Shown here: positions 17,952 to 28,483 of the stretch, piece after piece | Numbering within the stretch: position 1 is the first letter of the stretch | Layout: each line of letters starts with the position of its first letter | Assembly: GCA_020544565.1 (NCBI GenBank) | Contig: CP078014.1 | Coordinates: 307,700-371,699, forward strand | DNA length: 64,000 nucleotides | Direction: 5' to 3' | Source of the DNA: Bradyrhizobiaceae bacterium | GTDB lineage: Bacteria; Pseudomonadota; Alphaproteobacteria; Rhizobiales; Xanthobacteraceae | Translations under genes and position numbers: made by a program | Notes under the pieces: generated by a model | Seen by the model: only the letters and a program-made list of their open reading frames with translations | What the model was told of the DNA's origin: nothing | Databases searched by the model: none

Positions 17952-18153
17952 TCATTTAATCTGGTTGGTGGGCGGGCGCACGGAACCCGCAAGCCTTGCA
18001 AGTCCAGCGGGTTAGCGCGTCGGCCGCGCCCCGTCCAGTTGCGTTTTCGCGGCCGGAGGCGGGCCGGGCCGCCACAGGTCCAGCGCAGGTGAGTTGCCTG
18101 CCGGGCGGGAGTGGGGCAAAGGTGGCCCTCCTCGAACGGATGGGATTCCCCGC

Positions 18154-19134
18154 ATGCTGCTGGTGACCGGAGGGGCCGGTTTTATCGGATCGAATATCGT
18201 GGCCGCGCTCAACGACGCCGGCCGCGCCGACGTCGCGGTGTGCGATTTTCTCGGACACGACGGCAAGTGGCGCAACCTCGCCAAGCGCCAGCTCGCCGAT
18301 ATCGTGCCGCCGGCGGAACTGATGACGTGGCTCGACGGCCGCCGCCTCGATGCCATCATCCATATGGGCGCGATCTCGGAGACCACCGCCACCGACGGCG
18401 ACCTCGTGATCGAAACCAACTTCCGCCTGTCGATGCGACTGCTCGACTGGTGCACGGCCAATGCCGTGCCGTTCATCTACGCCTCGTCGGCCGCGACCTA
18501 TGGCGACGGCGAGCAGGGCTTCGTCGACGATACCTCGCTCGCGGCGCTGAAAAAGCTGCGGCCGATGAATCTCTACGGCTGGAGCAAGCACCTGTTCGAC
18601 CTGGCGGTGATGGAGCGCGTGGCCAAGGGCGGGAAGATGCCGCCGCAATGGGCCGGCCTGAAATTCTTCAACGTGTTCGGCCCCAACGAATATCACAAGG
18701 GCACGATGATGAGCGTGCTGGCGCGCCGGTTCGATGACATCCGCGCCGGCCGCGTGGTGCAGCTGTTCAAGTCCCACCGCGACGGCATCGCCGACGGCGA
18801 CCAGCGCCGCGACTTCATCTGCGTCGATGATATCGTGCGCGTCATCCAGTGGCTGCTGGCGTCGCGTTCGGTCAACGGCATCTTCAACGTCGGCACCGGC
18901 CATGCCCGCAGCTTCCGCGATCTGATTCTGGCGGCCTATGGCGCGCTCGGCGCGACGCCCAATATCGATTATATCGACATGCCGGAGCAGATCCGCGGCA
19001 GCTATCAGTATTTCACGCAGGCCGACGTCGGCAATCTGCAGCGCGCCGGCTACAATGGCGGCTTCACCGCGCTGGAAGACGCGGTCGGCGGCTATGTGAA
19101 GGATTTTCTCGATCGGCCCGACCGTTACCGCTGA
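18154..19134 (+). CDS. hldD: ADP-L-glycero-D-manno-heptose 6-epimerase
   Basis: A 326-residue extended SDR that epimerises ADP-D-glycero-heptose to the L-glycero form. VTGGAGFIGSN binds NADP; the catalytic YGWSKHLFD and the family stretch FFNVFGPNEYHKGTMMS are present. An in-frame start at 18094 exists, but the ATG at 18154 gives the standard MLLVTGG. hldE follows 27 bp later, so the two are an operon completing ADP-heptose synthesis. Confidence 0.95.
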   Translation: MLLVTGGAGFIGSNIVAALNDAGRADVAVCDFLGHDGKWRNLAKRQLADIVPPAELMTWLDGRRLDAIIHMGAISETTATDGDLVIETNFRLSMRLLDWCTANAVPFIYASSAATYGDGEQGFVDDTSLAALKKLRPMNLYGWSKHLFDLAVMERVAKGGKMPPQWAGLKFFNVFGPNEYHKGTMMSVLARRFDDIRAGRVVQLFKSHRDGIADGDQRRDFICVDDIVRVIQWLLASRSVNGIFNVGTGHARSFRDLILAAYGALGATPNIDYIDMPEQIRGSYQYFTQADVGNLQRAGYNGGFTALEDAVGGYVKDFLDRPDRYR

Positions 19135-19161
19135 TCGTGCAACAGGGGCATTTGCGTTCGC

Positions 19162-20634
19162 ATGTTCGATTTTGATGCGCTGTCGCAAGCGATGGTCCGC
19201 CAGACGGTGCTGTGCATCGGCGACCTGATGCTGGACGAATTCGTCTATGGCGAGGTGTCGCGGATTTCGCCCGAGGCGCCCGCGCCGGTGATCGCGGTCC
19301 AGCGCAGCGAGACCAATGTCGGCGGCGCCGGCAACGTGGCGCGCAACATCGCCGCGCTCGGCGCGCGCTGCGTGTTCGTCGGCCTGATCGGCGACGACGT
19401 CACCGGCCGCACCTTGCGGACGGAGCTGGAGCGGGAGGCGCGGATCGAGCCGGTGCTGGTGATCGATCCGTCGCGTCCGACCACGCGCAAGGCGCGCTTC
19501 GTGTCGGAGCATTTCTCCACCCACATGCTGCGCGCCGACTGGGAACTGGCCGCGCCCGCTTCCGGCGATATCGAGCGCGCGCTGATCGACGCGGCGGTGG
19601 CGGCGCTGCCGCGCGTCGATATCGTGCTGCTGTCCGATTACGCCAAGGGTGTGCTGACCGCGCGCGTCATCCGCGAGGTGATCGACGCCGCCCGCTCGCT
19701 CGGCAAGCGGGTGATCGTCGATCCCAAGAGCGCCAACTTCGCGATCTATCGCGGCGCGACGCTGCTGACGCCGAACCGCAAGGAATTCGCGGAGGCGACG
19801 CGGCGGCGCATCGATAGCGATGCCGACATCGCCGATGCCGCCGCCGAGGCGTTGCGCATGGCCGAGGCCGAGGCGATGCTGGTGACCCGCAGCGAGCAGG
19901 GCATGACGCTGGCGCATCGCGACGGCAAGCTCATTCATGTGCCGGCGCAGCCGGCCAAGGTGCGGGACGTGTCGGGCGCGGGCGATACGGTGGTGGCGGT
20001 GCTGTCGGTGGCGCTTGCCGCCGCGACCGACTGGGACACCGCGTTGCGCATGGCCACCGCCGCGGCGGCGGTGGCGGTCGGCAAGCCCGGCACCGCCACG
20101 GTGTCGCTGAAGGAACTGCGGCGCAAGATTTTGCCCGAGGCGTCGCTGGCGGCGGAGGAAAAGATCGCGCTCACCGCCGCCGATCTCGACGCGCGGGTGG
20201 CCGAGTGGCGTGCGCAGGGGCTGCGCGTCGGTTTCACCAACGGCTGTTTCGATATCCTGCATCCCGGCCATGTCCGCGTAGTGACGCAGGCGCGCGCGGC
20301 CTGCGACCGCCTGATCGTCGGCCTCAACAGCGACGCCTCGGTGCGTCGCCTGAAAGGACCGGAACGTCCGGTGCAGGACGAGCGCTCGCGCGCCGAGGTG
20401 CTGGCGGCGCTCGAGGCCGTCGATCTGGTGGCGATCTTCGAACAGGACACGCCGCTGGAACTGATCACGCGGATCAGGCCGAGCGTGCTGGTCAAGGGCG
20501 GCGACTACACCCGCGAGCAGGTGGTGGGACACGAGATCGTCACCGCCGATGGCGGCGAGGTGGTGCTGGTGGATATCCTGCCGGGCCACTCCACGACGTC
20601 GCTGGTCCAGCGCGCCCGCGACAACCGGTCGTGA
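19162..20634 (+). CDS. hldE: Bifunctional heptose 7-phosphate kinase / heptose 1-phosphate adenylyltransferase
   Basis: A 490-residue fusion. Residues about 15-320 are a PfkB/ribokinase-like kinase ([22 protein letters not shown], catalytic GAGDT). Residues about 345-485 are a cytidylyltransferase-like adenylyl domain ([14 protein letters not shown], and VKGGDYT). It catalyses two non-adjacent steps of the ADP-heptose pathway, with GmhB acting between them. Length and order match the two-domain enterobacterial enzyme. Confidence 0.96.
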   Translation: MFDFDALSQAMVRQTVLCIGDLMLDEFVYGEVSRISPEAPAPVIAVQRSETNVGGAGNVARNIAALGARCVFVGLIGDDVTGRTLRTELEREARIEPVLVIDPSRPTTRKARFVSEHFSTHMLRADWELAAPASGDIERALIDAAVAALPRVDIVLLSDYAKGVLTARVIREVIDAARSLGKRVIVDPKSANFAIYRGATLLTPNRKEFAEATRRRIDSDADIADAAAEALRMAEAEAMLVTRSEQGMTLAHRDGKLIHVPAQPAKVRDVSGAGDTVVAVLSVALAAATDWDTALRMATAAAAVAVGKPGTATVSLKELRRKILPEASLAAEEKIALTAADLDARVAEWRAQGLRVGFTNGCFDILHPGHVRVVTQARAACDRLIVGLNSDASVRRLKGPERPVQDERSRAEVLAALEAVDLVAIFEQDTPLELITRIRPSVLVKGGDYTREQVVGHEIVTADGGEVVLVDILPGHSTTSLVQRARDNRS

Positions 20635-20682
20635 TCGCACCTGTTGTCGTTTGAGGCTTTCAAAATTCGCCCGTCCGCGATA

Positions 20683-21087
20683 ATGAATCCCGGTACCGGG
20701 GAGTTCGCAGCGTTGGCAATAGGTCGATTGTGTCTCGTCGCCTGGGTTGCGTTGCTGCTCGGCGGATGCACGTTCTTTTTCGATGTGCAGGATTCGGCGC
20801 AGTCCGATCCCGCGCCCGATGCGCATCAGCAGAAGATCATCTTCGATGGCATCCACCGTATCATCGAGACGATGAAGGACGCCGGCGCGGCGGAAGTGTC
20901 CGATGTCGGCCCCAACGAGGCGCAGTCCGGCCCGGAAAAATGGACGGTGTGTTCCCGCATCAATTTTTCCGGCGAGATACGCTACTTCACCTTTTTCGTG
21001 AAAGGCGAAACCGTGATGACGTGGCGGCCCTCGGTCATCAACGACCGCTGCGAGGCGCGCAGTTTCTCCGCCTTCGTGGCGGGATAG
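20683..21087 (+). CDS. Putative lipoprotein
   Basis: A 134-residue protein with a hydrophobic N-terminus and lipobox LLGG-C (C at about 29), so it is predicted to be lipid-anchored. The rest has no family I recognise; aromatic strands such as IRYFTFFVKGETVMTW suggest a small beta domain. It starts 48 bp after hldE and could be cotranscribed with it. A TTG start at 20644 is possible, but the ATG at 20683 places the signal peptide normally. It converges on the UDP-xylose synthase gene with 10 bp between the stops. Confidence 0.65.
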   Translation: MNPGTGEFAALAIGRLCLVAWVALLLGGCTFFFDVQDSAQSDPAPDAHQQKIIFDGIHRIIETMKDAGAAEVSDVGPNEAQSGPEKWTVCSRINFSGEIRYFTFFVKGETVMTWRPSVINDRCEARSFSAFVAG

Positions 21088-21097
21088 CTCCTTTGCC

Positions 21098-22069
<972 letters not shown>

Positions 22070-22124
22070 AATCTGTCCCCGAATACTTGGTCCGGACCGG
22101 GATGCCGGTCAGGATCGTTCGATC

Positions 22125-23084
22125 TTATCCGCCTTCGGTCGCGACGTCAGGCAGCTTTGCGGTTTTCTCGCGGCTCAGCACCCAGACGAGGCCGCCGATC
22201 GCGCCGGCCACGAAATAGGCCGCGCCGAACAGCAGCGACACCATGGTGCCGTCGGTCTGCGCCAGCCCGGCATACCCGAATGCCACCATCATCGCCGCCT
22301 CGCGCACGCCCCAGCCGGCGATGGAGATCGGCAGCATGGTGATGAGCATGATCGGCGGCACCAGCAGGAACAGCTGTCCGAACGCGGCGGGCGCGGCGAT
22401 GGAGCGCACCGCGCACCACGCGATCACCACGGCGAGGGTGTGAATGGCCAGCGACAGCACCGCGATCTTCGGCCCGCTGGCGCGGCTGAACAGCACCCGG
22501 TTGGCGATCACCGCGCAGGCGTGAATATGGCGCAACGGCCACAGCCGCGTCAGCCACGGCCAGCGCAGCCGGCCGAGCAGCAGGAAACCGAGCCCGGCGG
22601 AGATCGCCGCGATGTCCACCAGCAGCAGCGCGATCCGTCCGCGCGGACTGCCGATCAGGTCATAGCTCCACGGCAGGCTGGCGACGACGATGGAGGCCAG
22701 CGCGATCAGCCCGACCGCCCGATCGACCAGCACCGAATAGGTCGCGGCCTGCCAGCCCGCGCCGGTATGCCGCACCAGCCACAGCCGCATGGCGTCGCCG
22801 CCGATGCTCGACGGCAGGGTCTGGTTGAAGAACGTGCCGATCATGTTGTAGCGGAACGCCTGCGTCGTTCCGAGCGGGGCGGCGCAGGGAGCGCTGATCT
22901 GTTGCCAGCGCAGCGCGCCGAGCCAGGTCTGGAAGATGGTGACGGCGATGGCCGCGCCGATCCACGCCGCGCTGATATCGCTCAGGCGGGCGCGGATGGC
23001 GGCGAAATCGATGCCGCGAAGCGCAAAATAGAGCAGCGCCGCCGACACCAGGATGCGGGCGGCCAGGACGAGAAATCCGCGCAT
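22125..23084 (-). CDS. Flippase-like membrane protein (LPG synthase N-terminal type, UPF0104)
   Basis: A 319-residue protein with about eight membrane helices and the family signatures QTLPSSIGGDAMR in the first half and PISIAGWGVREAAMM in the second. It matches the stand-alone membrane domain of MprF-like flippases (TIGR00374), without the aminoacyl-lipid synthase domain. Members are thought to move lipids or lipid-linked sugars across the inner membrane. Co-orientation with the UDP-xylose synthase gene suggests a glycolipid cargo (inference). A second paralogue is at 58623-59690. Confidence 0.82.
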   Translation of the reverse strand: MRGFLVLAARILVSAALLYFALRGIDFAAIRARLSDISAAWIGAAIAVTIFQTWLGALRWQQISAPCAAPLGTTQAFRYNMIGTFFNQTLPSSIGGDAMRLWLVRHTGAGWQAATYSVLVDRAVGLIALASIVVASLPWSYDLIGSPRGRIALLLVDIAAISAGLGFLLLGRLRWPWLTRLWPLRHIHACAVIANRVLFSRASGPKIAVLSLAIHTLAVVIAWCAVRSIAAPAAFGQLFLLVPPIMLITMLPISIAGWGVREAAMMVAFGYAGLAQTDGTMVSLLFGAAYFVAGAIGGLVWVLSREKTAKLPDVATEGG

Positions 23085-23229
23085 TCGGACCGCGATGGTT
23101 GATGTGGACAGGCCGTCGGCCGGGCCAACATGGGCGAACAGCGGGTCCGCCGGTGAGTTTCGGGCTCTTGGTATGGCGTCGGGGCCCCGCTGGCAATAGC
23201 CGGCACCGGGCTATTGCCGCCTTGGGACG

Positions 23230-23380
23230 GTTTTGGTTCAAACAGAATCAACCTTCGTCATGCCCGGCTTTATGCCGGGCATCCACGTCTTGGGAGTTTC
23301 GACAAAATAAGACGTGGATGGCCGGGACAAGCCCGGCCATGACGAATGACTCTGTTTCCGTCAAAATATGAAATGCTCTA
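23230..23380. repeat. MITE-like palindromic repeat, family A, copy 4 (compact reference copy)
   Basis: The best-preserved copy. Left end GTTTTGGTTCAAACAGAATC, hairpin GCCCGGCTTTATGCCGGGC, facing arms CCACGTCTT and AAGACGTGG, hairpin GGCCGGGACAAGCCCGGCC, right end ATGAAATGCTCTA. The whole can fold into one long imperfect stem. It fills most of the 23085-23484 gap. Confidence 0.8.
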
Positions 23381-23484
23381 AACAGGGCGCGCCGGAGGCC
23401 GGTTCCGGCAAGGCCGCCGATCTTCCATGGATCGCATCGGCTCCATGAGTCATTCAGGACGGCGGGCCAGCAGGGCGAGGCAAT

Positions 23485-24489
23485 ATGTCGGGTCAGACGG
23501 TGCTGGTGACGGGCGCGGCCGGCTTCATCGGCTTCCATGTGGCGCAGCGCCTGCTCAAAGCCGGGCGCACGGTGGTCGGGCTGGACAACCTCAACGCCTA
23601 TTACGATCCGGCCTTGAAGGAGGCGCGGCTGCGGCTGCTGCAGGCCAGCCCGGGCTTCACCTTCGTGAAACGCGATCTCGCCGACCGTGACGCCATGCAG
23701 GCGCTGTTCGCGGAGCATCGCTTCCCGGTGGTGATCCATCTCGCGGCGCAGGCCGGGGTGCGCTACTCGCTGGACCATCCCCACGCCTATGTCGACGCCA
23801 ACCTTCAGGGCTTCGCCAACGTGCTGGAAGGCTGCCGGCACAACGGCTGCCGCCATCTGCTCTTTGCGTCGTCGTCGTCCGTCTACGGGCTGAACGCCAA
23901 GCTGCCGTTCTCCGTGCACGACAATGTCGATCATCCCATCAGTCTTTACGCGGCCACGAAGAAGGCCAACGAACTGATGGCGCATGCCTACAGCCATCTC
24001 TACCGCGTTCCAGCCACCGGCCTGCGCTTCTTCACGGTCTACGGTCCATGGGGACGGCCGGACATGGCGATGTATCTGTTCGCCGAAGCGATGACGCAGG
24101 GTCGCCCGATCCGGCTGTTCAACCACGGCGACATGCGGCGCGATTTCACCTATATCGACGACGTGACCGAAGCGGTGATCCGGCTGATCGATCACATCCC
24201 GTCCGGCCAGGCGACGGCGAGCGATCCGGCGTCGAGCACTGCGCCATGGCGGATTTTCAACGTGGGCAACAACCGCGCGGAGGCGCTTCAAGATGTCGTC
24301 GCGCTGCTGGAGAAAGAACTCGGATGCACGGCGGTGAAGGAGTTGCTGCCGATGCAGCCCGGCGACGTGCCCGTGACTTATGCCGATGTCGATGACCTCA
24401 TGCGCGAGGTCGGCTATCGGCCATCGACGCCGATCGCGGACGGGATCGCGCGATTCGTGGCCTGGTATCGCGACTATCATCGGCTGTGA
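23485..24489 (+). CDS. lspL: UDP-glucuronate 4-epimerase
   Basis: A 334-residue extended SDR converting UDP-glucuronate to UDP-galacturonate. VTGAAGFIGFHV binds NAD, the family-specific NAYYDPALKEARL and AAQAGVRYSL follow, then catalytic YAATKKANE and FFTVYGPWGRPDMA. This matches the rhizobial LpsL/CapI group. Galacturonate is a common charge-bearing substituent of rhizobial lipid A and core. GGCGAGG lies just upstream of the ATG. manC follows after 25 bp. Confidence 0.9.
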   Translation: MSGQTVLVTGAAGFIGFHVAQRLLKAGRTVVGLDNLNAYYDPALKEARLRLLQASPGFTFVKRDLADRDAMQALFAEHRFPVVIHLAAQAGVRYSLDHPHAYVDANLQGFANVLEGCRHNGCRHLLFASSSSVYGLNAKLPFSVHDNVDHPISLYAATKKANELMAHAYSHLYRVPATGLRFFTVYGPWGRPDMAMYLFAEAMTQGRPIRLFNHGDMRRDFTYIDDVTEAVIRLIDHIPSGQATASDPASSTAPWRIFNVGNNRAEALQDVVALLEKELGCTAVKELLPMQPGDVPVTYADVDDLMREVGYRPSTPIADGIARFVAWYRDYHRL

Positions 24490-24514
24490 CCATCGAACCG
24501 GGTGTTGAGGACGC

Positions 24515-25927
24515 ATGAGCGAACGAATCATTCCATTGATCATGTGCGGCGGCGCCGGCACCCGGCTGTGGCCGGCGTCGCGCGAGGGGCGTCCCAAGCA
24601 GTTCCTGTCGCTGTTCGGCGGGCGCTCGACCTTTCAGGACACCATGCTGCGCGTCAGCGATCCGTCGCTGTTCGCGCGGCCGATCATCATCACCAATGCG
24701 ATGTATCGCTTCATGGTGCTGGAGCAGTTGAACGAGATCGGCATCGAGGCCGATATCCTGCTCGAACCGGCGCGGCGCGATTCCGGCCCGGCGATCGCCG
24801 CCGGCGCGGCTTTCGCGCTCAGCCGCGACCCCGACGCGGTGGTGCTGGCGCTCGCGGCCGATCACGTGGTGCAGGACACCGCGGCGTTCGTCGATGCCTG
24901 CCGCAAGGCGCTCCCCGTCGCCGTCGCCGGGCGCATCGTCACCTTCGGCGTGCGGCCGCAGCGCCCCGCCACCGAATACGGCTACATCCGCCCGGGCGAG
25001 ACCGTCGCCGGCGAGGTGCGCGCCGTGGCGCGGTTCGTCGAGAAGCCGGACCATGCCACCGCGGAGCGCTACGTCGCCGACGGCTATCTGTGGAACAGCG
25101 GCAACTTCATGTTCCGCGCCGCCATGCTGCTCGACGAATATCGCAGCGTCGATCCGGCCAGCGTGGAGGCGCTGAGCGACGCGGTCGTCACTGCCGGGCG
25201 CGATCTCGGTTTCGTCATCCTGCCGCTCGAGTCGTTCGGCCGGGCCAAGGCGATCTCAATCGACTACGCGGTGATGGAGAAGACCACGCAGGCCGCGGTG
25301 ATCCCGGTGGCGTGCGGCTGGTCCGATGTCGGCTCGTGGCGCGCGGTGTGGGAACTGTCCGACAAGGACGCCGACGGCAACGTGGCGCAGGGACCGGCGG
25401 TGTTCGAGGATTCGCGCAACTGCAACGTCTCCACCGACCGGGCGCTGGTGGCGCTCGAGGGCGTCGACGATCTGGTGGTGGTGGCGACCCAGGACGCGGT
25501 GCTGGTGTCGCGCCAGCACAATCCCGACGGATTGAAGCGGTTGGTCGGCCGCCTCAGGACCGTCGCGCCGCAGGTGACGGAGGATCACCTCAAGGTGCAC
25601 CGGCCGTGGGGCTCGTATCAGTCGCTCGACACCGGCGAGCGCCATCAGGTCAAGCGGATCGTGGTCAAGGCCGGCGGCCGCCTGTCGCTGCAGAAGCATC
25701 ACCACCGCTCCGAGCACTGGATCGTGGTGCGCGGCACCGCGCAGGTCACCGTCAACGACCTGCACAAGATCGTGCACGAGAACGAGTCGATCTACATTCC
25801 GATCGGCGCCACCCACCGGCTGGAGAACCCCGGCAAGATCCCGCTGGAACTGATCGAGGTGCAGACCGGCAGCTATCTCGGCGAGGACGATATCGTGCGC
25901 ATCGAGGACGATTACCGGCGGCCGTGA
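24515..25927 (+). CDS. manC: Mannose-1-phosphate guanylyltransferase / mannose-6-phosphate isomerase
   Basis: A 470-residue type II PMI/GMP. The N-terminal nucleotidyltransferase (MCGGAGTRLWPASR, RPKQFL, and later VEKPD) makes GDP-mannose. The C-terminal cupin (HRPWGSYQSLD, then LSLQKHHHRSEHW) carries the isomerase site. GAGG precedes the ATG. It follows the UDP-galacturonate epimerase gene and precedes gnnA/gnnB. GDP-mannose and UDP-galacturonate together would supply the mannose and GalA substituents reported on Bradyrhizobium lipid A. Confidence 0.93.
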   Translation: MSERIIPLIMCGGAGTRLWPASREGRPKQFLSLFGGRSTFQDTMLRVSDPSLFARPIIITNAMYRFMVLEQLNEIGIEADILLEPARRDSGPAIAAGAAFALSRDPDAVVLALAADHVVQDTAAFVDACRKALPVAVAGRIVTFGVRPQRPATEYGYIRPGETVAGEVRAVARFVEKPDHATAERYVADGYLWNSGNFMFRAAMLLDEYRSVDPASVEALSDAVVTAGRDLGFVILPLESFGRAKAISIDYAVMEKTTQAAVIPVACGWSDVGSWRAVWELSDKDADGNVAQGPAVFEDSRNCNVSTDRALVALEGVDDLVVVATQDAVLVSRQHNPDGLKRLVGRLRTVAPQVTEDHLKVHRPWGSYQSLDTGERHQVKRIVVKAGGRLSLQKHHHRSEHWIVVRGTAQVTVNDLHKIVHENESIYIPIGATHRLENPGKIPLELIEVQTGSYLGEDDIVRIEDDYRRP

Positions 25928-25936
25928 TTCGATCCG

Positions 25937-25963
25937 GGAAAGATAGAATCTTTCCAGATTTTC
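25937..25963 (+). terminator. Possible terminator of manC
   Basis: GGAAAGAT, loop AGA, ATCTTTCC, followed by AGATTTT. The stem is perfect but AT-rich and the T run is short. Confidence 0.35.
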
Positions 25964-26119
25964 AAGAGGATATCGCGGGCCTGCGGTGTAATTGTTTGAA
26001 TCAAAACGTGTCCCCGCGCGCCGCCGCGGCGTTCGCCACGCTGGTGGCGGCGTGCTAGGACACCACGGCGCGACGCAGCCGCACGGCCTCCCGCGCGACC
26101 ATTTTCAGAGGTTCAGGAC

Positions 26120-27127
26120 ATGAGTTCTACGGGATCGGCAAAAACCGGGGCGACCGGCCAGCTCCTGCGCATCGGCGTGGTCGGCGCCGGCGTGATGGGC
26201 ACCAACCATGCCCGCGTGCTCGCCGGCCTGCCCGGGGTCGAACTCGTCGGCATCGTCGATCCGCTGGCGGACCATCGCGCCCGCGCCGCGCAGATGCTGG
26301 GATGCCCGACCTTCGAGACGCTGGACGAGATGCTCGCCCTCGGGCTCGACGCCGTCACCATCGCTGCGCCGACCCATCTGCATCGCGAGGTGGCGCTGGC
26401 CTGCATCGCCCGCAAGGTCCACGTGCTGGTGGAAAAGCCGATCGCCTCGTCGGTGACCGAGGGACACGAGATCGTCGCGGCCGCGCGCGCGGCCGGCGTG
26501 ACGCTGATGGTCGGCCATGTCGAGCGTTTCAATCCCGCCGTCGCCGCCATCAAGCAGGCGATCAAGGACGAGGAAATCCTGTCGATCGCCATCACCCGGG
26601 TGGGGCCGTTCCCGCCGCGCATGTCCAATGTCGGCGTCGTCATCGATCTCGCCGTCCATGACATCGACCTGATCCGCTGGTTCACCGAATCCGACATCGT
26701 CGACGTGCAGCCGCAGCTCGCCAGCGCCGTGGCCGAGCGCGAGGACATCGCGCTGCTCCAGTTTCGCACCGCCTCGGGCGTGCTCGCCCACATCAACACC
26801 AACTGGCTGACGCCGTTCAAGGCGCGCAGCGTCACCGTGGCGACGCGCGGCAAATACGTGCAGGGCGATCTGCTGACGCGGCAGGTCACCGAATGTTTCG
26901 GCTTCCAGCGCGACGGCAGCTATTCGATGCGCCATCTCTCGGTCGGCCATGACGAACCGCTGCGCGCCGAGTTGCTGGCGTTTCTCGACGCGGTACGCGG
27001 CGGCACCCCGGCGGTGACCGGCGAGGAGGGCGTCGCCAGCCTCGAGATCGCGATCAAGTGTCTGGGCGCGCCGACCGGCTCCATCGCCGCGCCGCTGCGT
27101 CAGGCGCCGCGCGCGGTCGCCGGCTGA
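26120..27127 (+). CDS. gnnA: Gfo/Idh/MocA oxidoreductase, likely UDP-GlcNAc 3-dehydrogenase
   Basis: A 335-residue NAD-dependent dehydrogenase. GVVGAGVMGTNHARV is the nucleotide fold, VEKPIASS carries the catalytic Lys of the family, and HDIDLIRW the second signature. Directly downstream (40 bp) is a sugar aminotransferase. This pair is the GnnA/GnnB arrangement that oxidises C3 of UDP-GlcNAc and then transaminates it, giving UDP-2,3-diamino-glucose. Nitrobacteraceae lipid A has a 2,3-diamino-2,3-dideoxyglucose backbone, which supports the call. Other sugar oxidoreductases of this family are the main alternative. Confidence 0.78.
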   Translation: MSSTGSAKTGATGQLLRIGVVGAGVMGTNHARVLAGLPGVELVGIVDPLADHRARAAQMLGCPTFETLDEMLALGLDAVTIAAPTHLHREVALACIARKVHVLVEKPIASSVTEGHEIVAAARAAGVTLMVGHVERFNPAVAAIKQAIKDEEILSIAITRVGPFPPRMSNVGVVIDLAVHDIDLIRWFTESDIVDVQPQLASAVAEREDIALLQFRTASGVLAHINTNWLTPFKARSVTVATRGKYVQGDLLTRQVTECFGFQRDGSYSMRHLSVGHDEPLRAELLAFLDAVRGGTPAVTGEEGVASLEIAIKCLGAPTGSIAAPLRQAPRAVAG

Positions 27128-27167
27128 CGACTTCGGAATTCAACGGCAAGATACACAGCAAGGCACC

Positions 27168-28316
27168 ATGAACCAGCATCTGCGAACCGAACCCGTGGCG
27201 TTCATCGACGTCGCCGCCCAGCGCCGCCGTCTCGGCGCCAAGATCGACGACGCCGTGGCGCGGGTGCTGACGCACTGCCAGTTCATCAACGGCCCGGAAG
27301 TGACGCAACTCGAGGCCGACCTCGCGGCGTTCTGCGGCGCGAAGCATGTCGTCGCCTGCGCCAGCGGCACCGACGCGCTGCTGATGGTGCTGATGGCGCA
27401 GGGCATTGGCCCGGGCGACGCGGTGATCTGTCCGTCGTTCACGTTCTGCGCCACCGGCGAGGTGGTGGCGCTGGCCGGCGCGACGCCGGTGTTCGTCGAT
27501 GTCGACGAGGCGACGTTCAACATGAGCGTGGCGTCGTTGCAGCAAGGCATCGCCACCGCGCGCAAGCTCGGCCTCACAGCGAAGGCGGTGATCCCGGTCG
27601 ATCTGTTCGGCCAGAGCGCCGACCACGATGCGATTGGAGATGTCGCCCGCGCCGAGGGCCTGTTCGTGCTCGACGACGCGGCGCAATCGTTCGGCGCAAC
27701 TTACAAGAGCCGCCGGCTCGGCACCTTCGGCCTCGCCACCGCGACCAGCTTCTTTCCGGCCAAGCCGCTCGGCTGCTTCGGCGACGGCGGCGCGATCTTC
27801 ACCGACGACGCCGATCTGGCGGAGCGGCTGCGCAGCGTGCGTGTGCACGGGCAGGGCACCGAGAAATACGACAACGTCCGCCTCGGCCTGACCGGGCGGC
27901 TCGACACCATGCAGGCGGCGATCCTGATCGAGAAGCTGAAGATCTTCGACGACGAGATCGCCGCGCGCAACCGCGTCGCCGGCCGCTATTTCGACGCGCT
28001 GCATAACATCGTGACCGCGCCGCGTGTCGCCGACGACAACGTGTCGGTGTGGGCGCAGTACACCATCCGCCTGCCGAGCGGCGTCGACCGCGACGCCTTC
28101 GCCGCCGCGCTGAAGGCGCAGGGCATTCCGACCGCGATCTACTATCCGAAGTCGATGCACCAGCAGACCGCCTACAGGCACTTTCCCGTGGCCGAGGGCG
28201 GCCTTCCGGTCAGCGAGCGGCTGTCGCAGGACGTCATCAGCCTGCCGATGCACGCCTATCTCGATGAGGCCGCGCAGGACCGCGTCATCAAGGCCGTGCG
28301 CGACGCGGTGGCGTAA
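27168..28316 (+). CDS. gnnB: DegT/DnrJ/EryC1 aminotransferase, likely UDP-3-keto-GlcNAc transaminase
   Basis: A 382-residue PLP-dependent sugar aminotransferase. PLP-binding Lys is K199 in SFFPAKPLG; CASGTDAL and LDDAAQSFGA are phosphate and ring contacts typical of the family. Placed next to the gnnA-type oxidoreductase, it would aminate the 3-keto sugar to UDP-GlcNAc3N for amide-linked lipid A acylation. The last open position before it is filled by gnnA, so both are read as one operon. Confidence 0.82.
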   Translation: MNQHLRTEPVAFIDVAAQRRRLGAKIDDAVARVLTHCQFINGPEVTQLEADLAAFCGAKHVVACASGTDALLMVLMAQGIGPGDAVICPSFTFCATGEVVALAGATPVFVDVDEATFNMSVASLQQGIATARKLGLTAKAVIPVDLFGQSADHDAIGDVARAEGLFVLDDAAQSFGATYKSRRLGTFGLATATSFFPAKPLGCFGDGGAIFTDDADLAERLRSVRVHGQGTEKYDNVRLGLTGRLDTMQAAILIEKLKIFDDEIAARNRVAGRYFDALHNIVTAPRVADDNVSVWAQYTIRLPSGVDRDAFAAALKAQGIPTAIYYPKSMHQQTAYRHFPVAEGGLPVSERLSQDVISLPMHAYLDEAAQDRVIKAVRDAVA

Positions 28317-28338
28317 ACGATTGCAATATTGACCTGCT

Positions 28339-28467
28339 CTTGTCCCGGGCGCGATGCAGCGCGTGAGCGCTGCTTCGCAGAACCGGGACCGCTGCGCACA
28401 CGGTCTTGTGCGGCCCCGGCTCTGCGGAGCGGCATGAAGGATGCCGCGCCGCGTCCGGGGCGCTGCT
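28339..28467. repeat. Palindromic repeat, family C, copy 2
   Basis: Arms TGTCCCGGGCGCGATGC and GCGTCCGGGGCGC, with ACCGGGACCG and CGGCCCCGGCTCTGCGGAGC inside. It fills most of the gnnB-murJ gap together with the half element at 28484. Confidence 0.75.
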
Positions 28468-28483
28468 GCCAAACCTCCAAAAA

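Noticed and set aside
17956..20856. A 966-codon minus-strand open frame opposite hldD and hldE
   Set aside because: Shadow of two canonical enzymes; no domain is seen.
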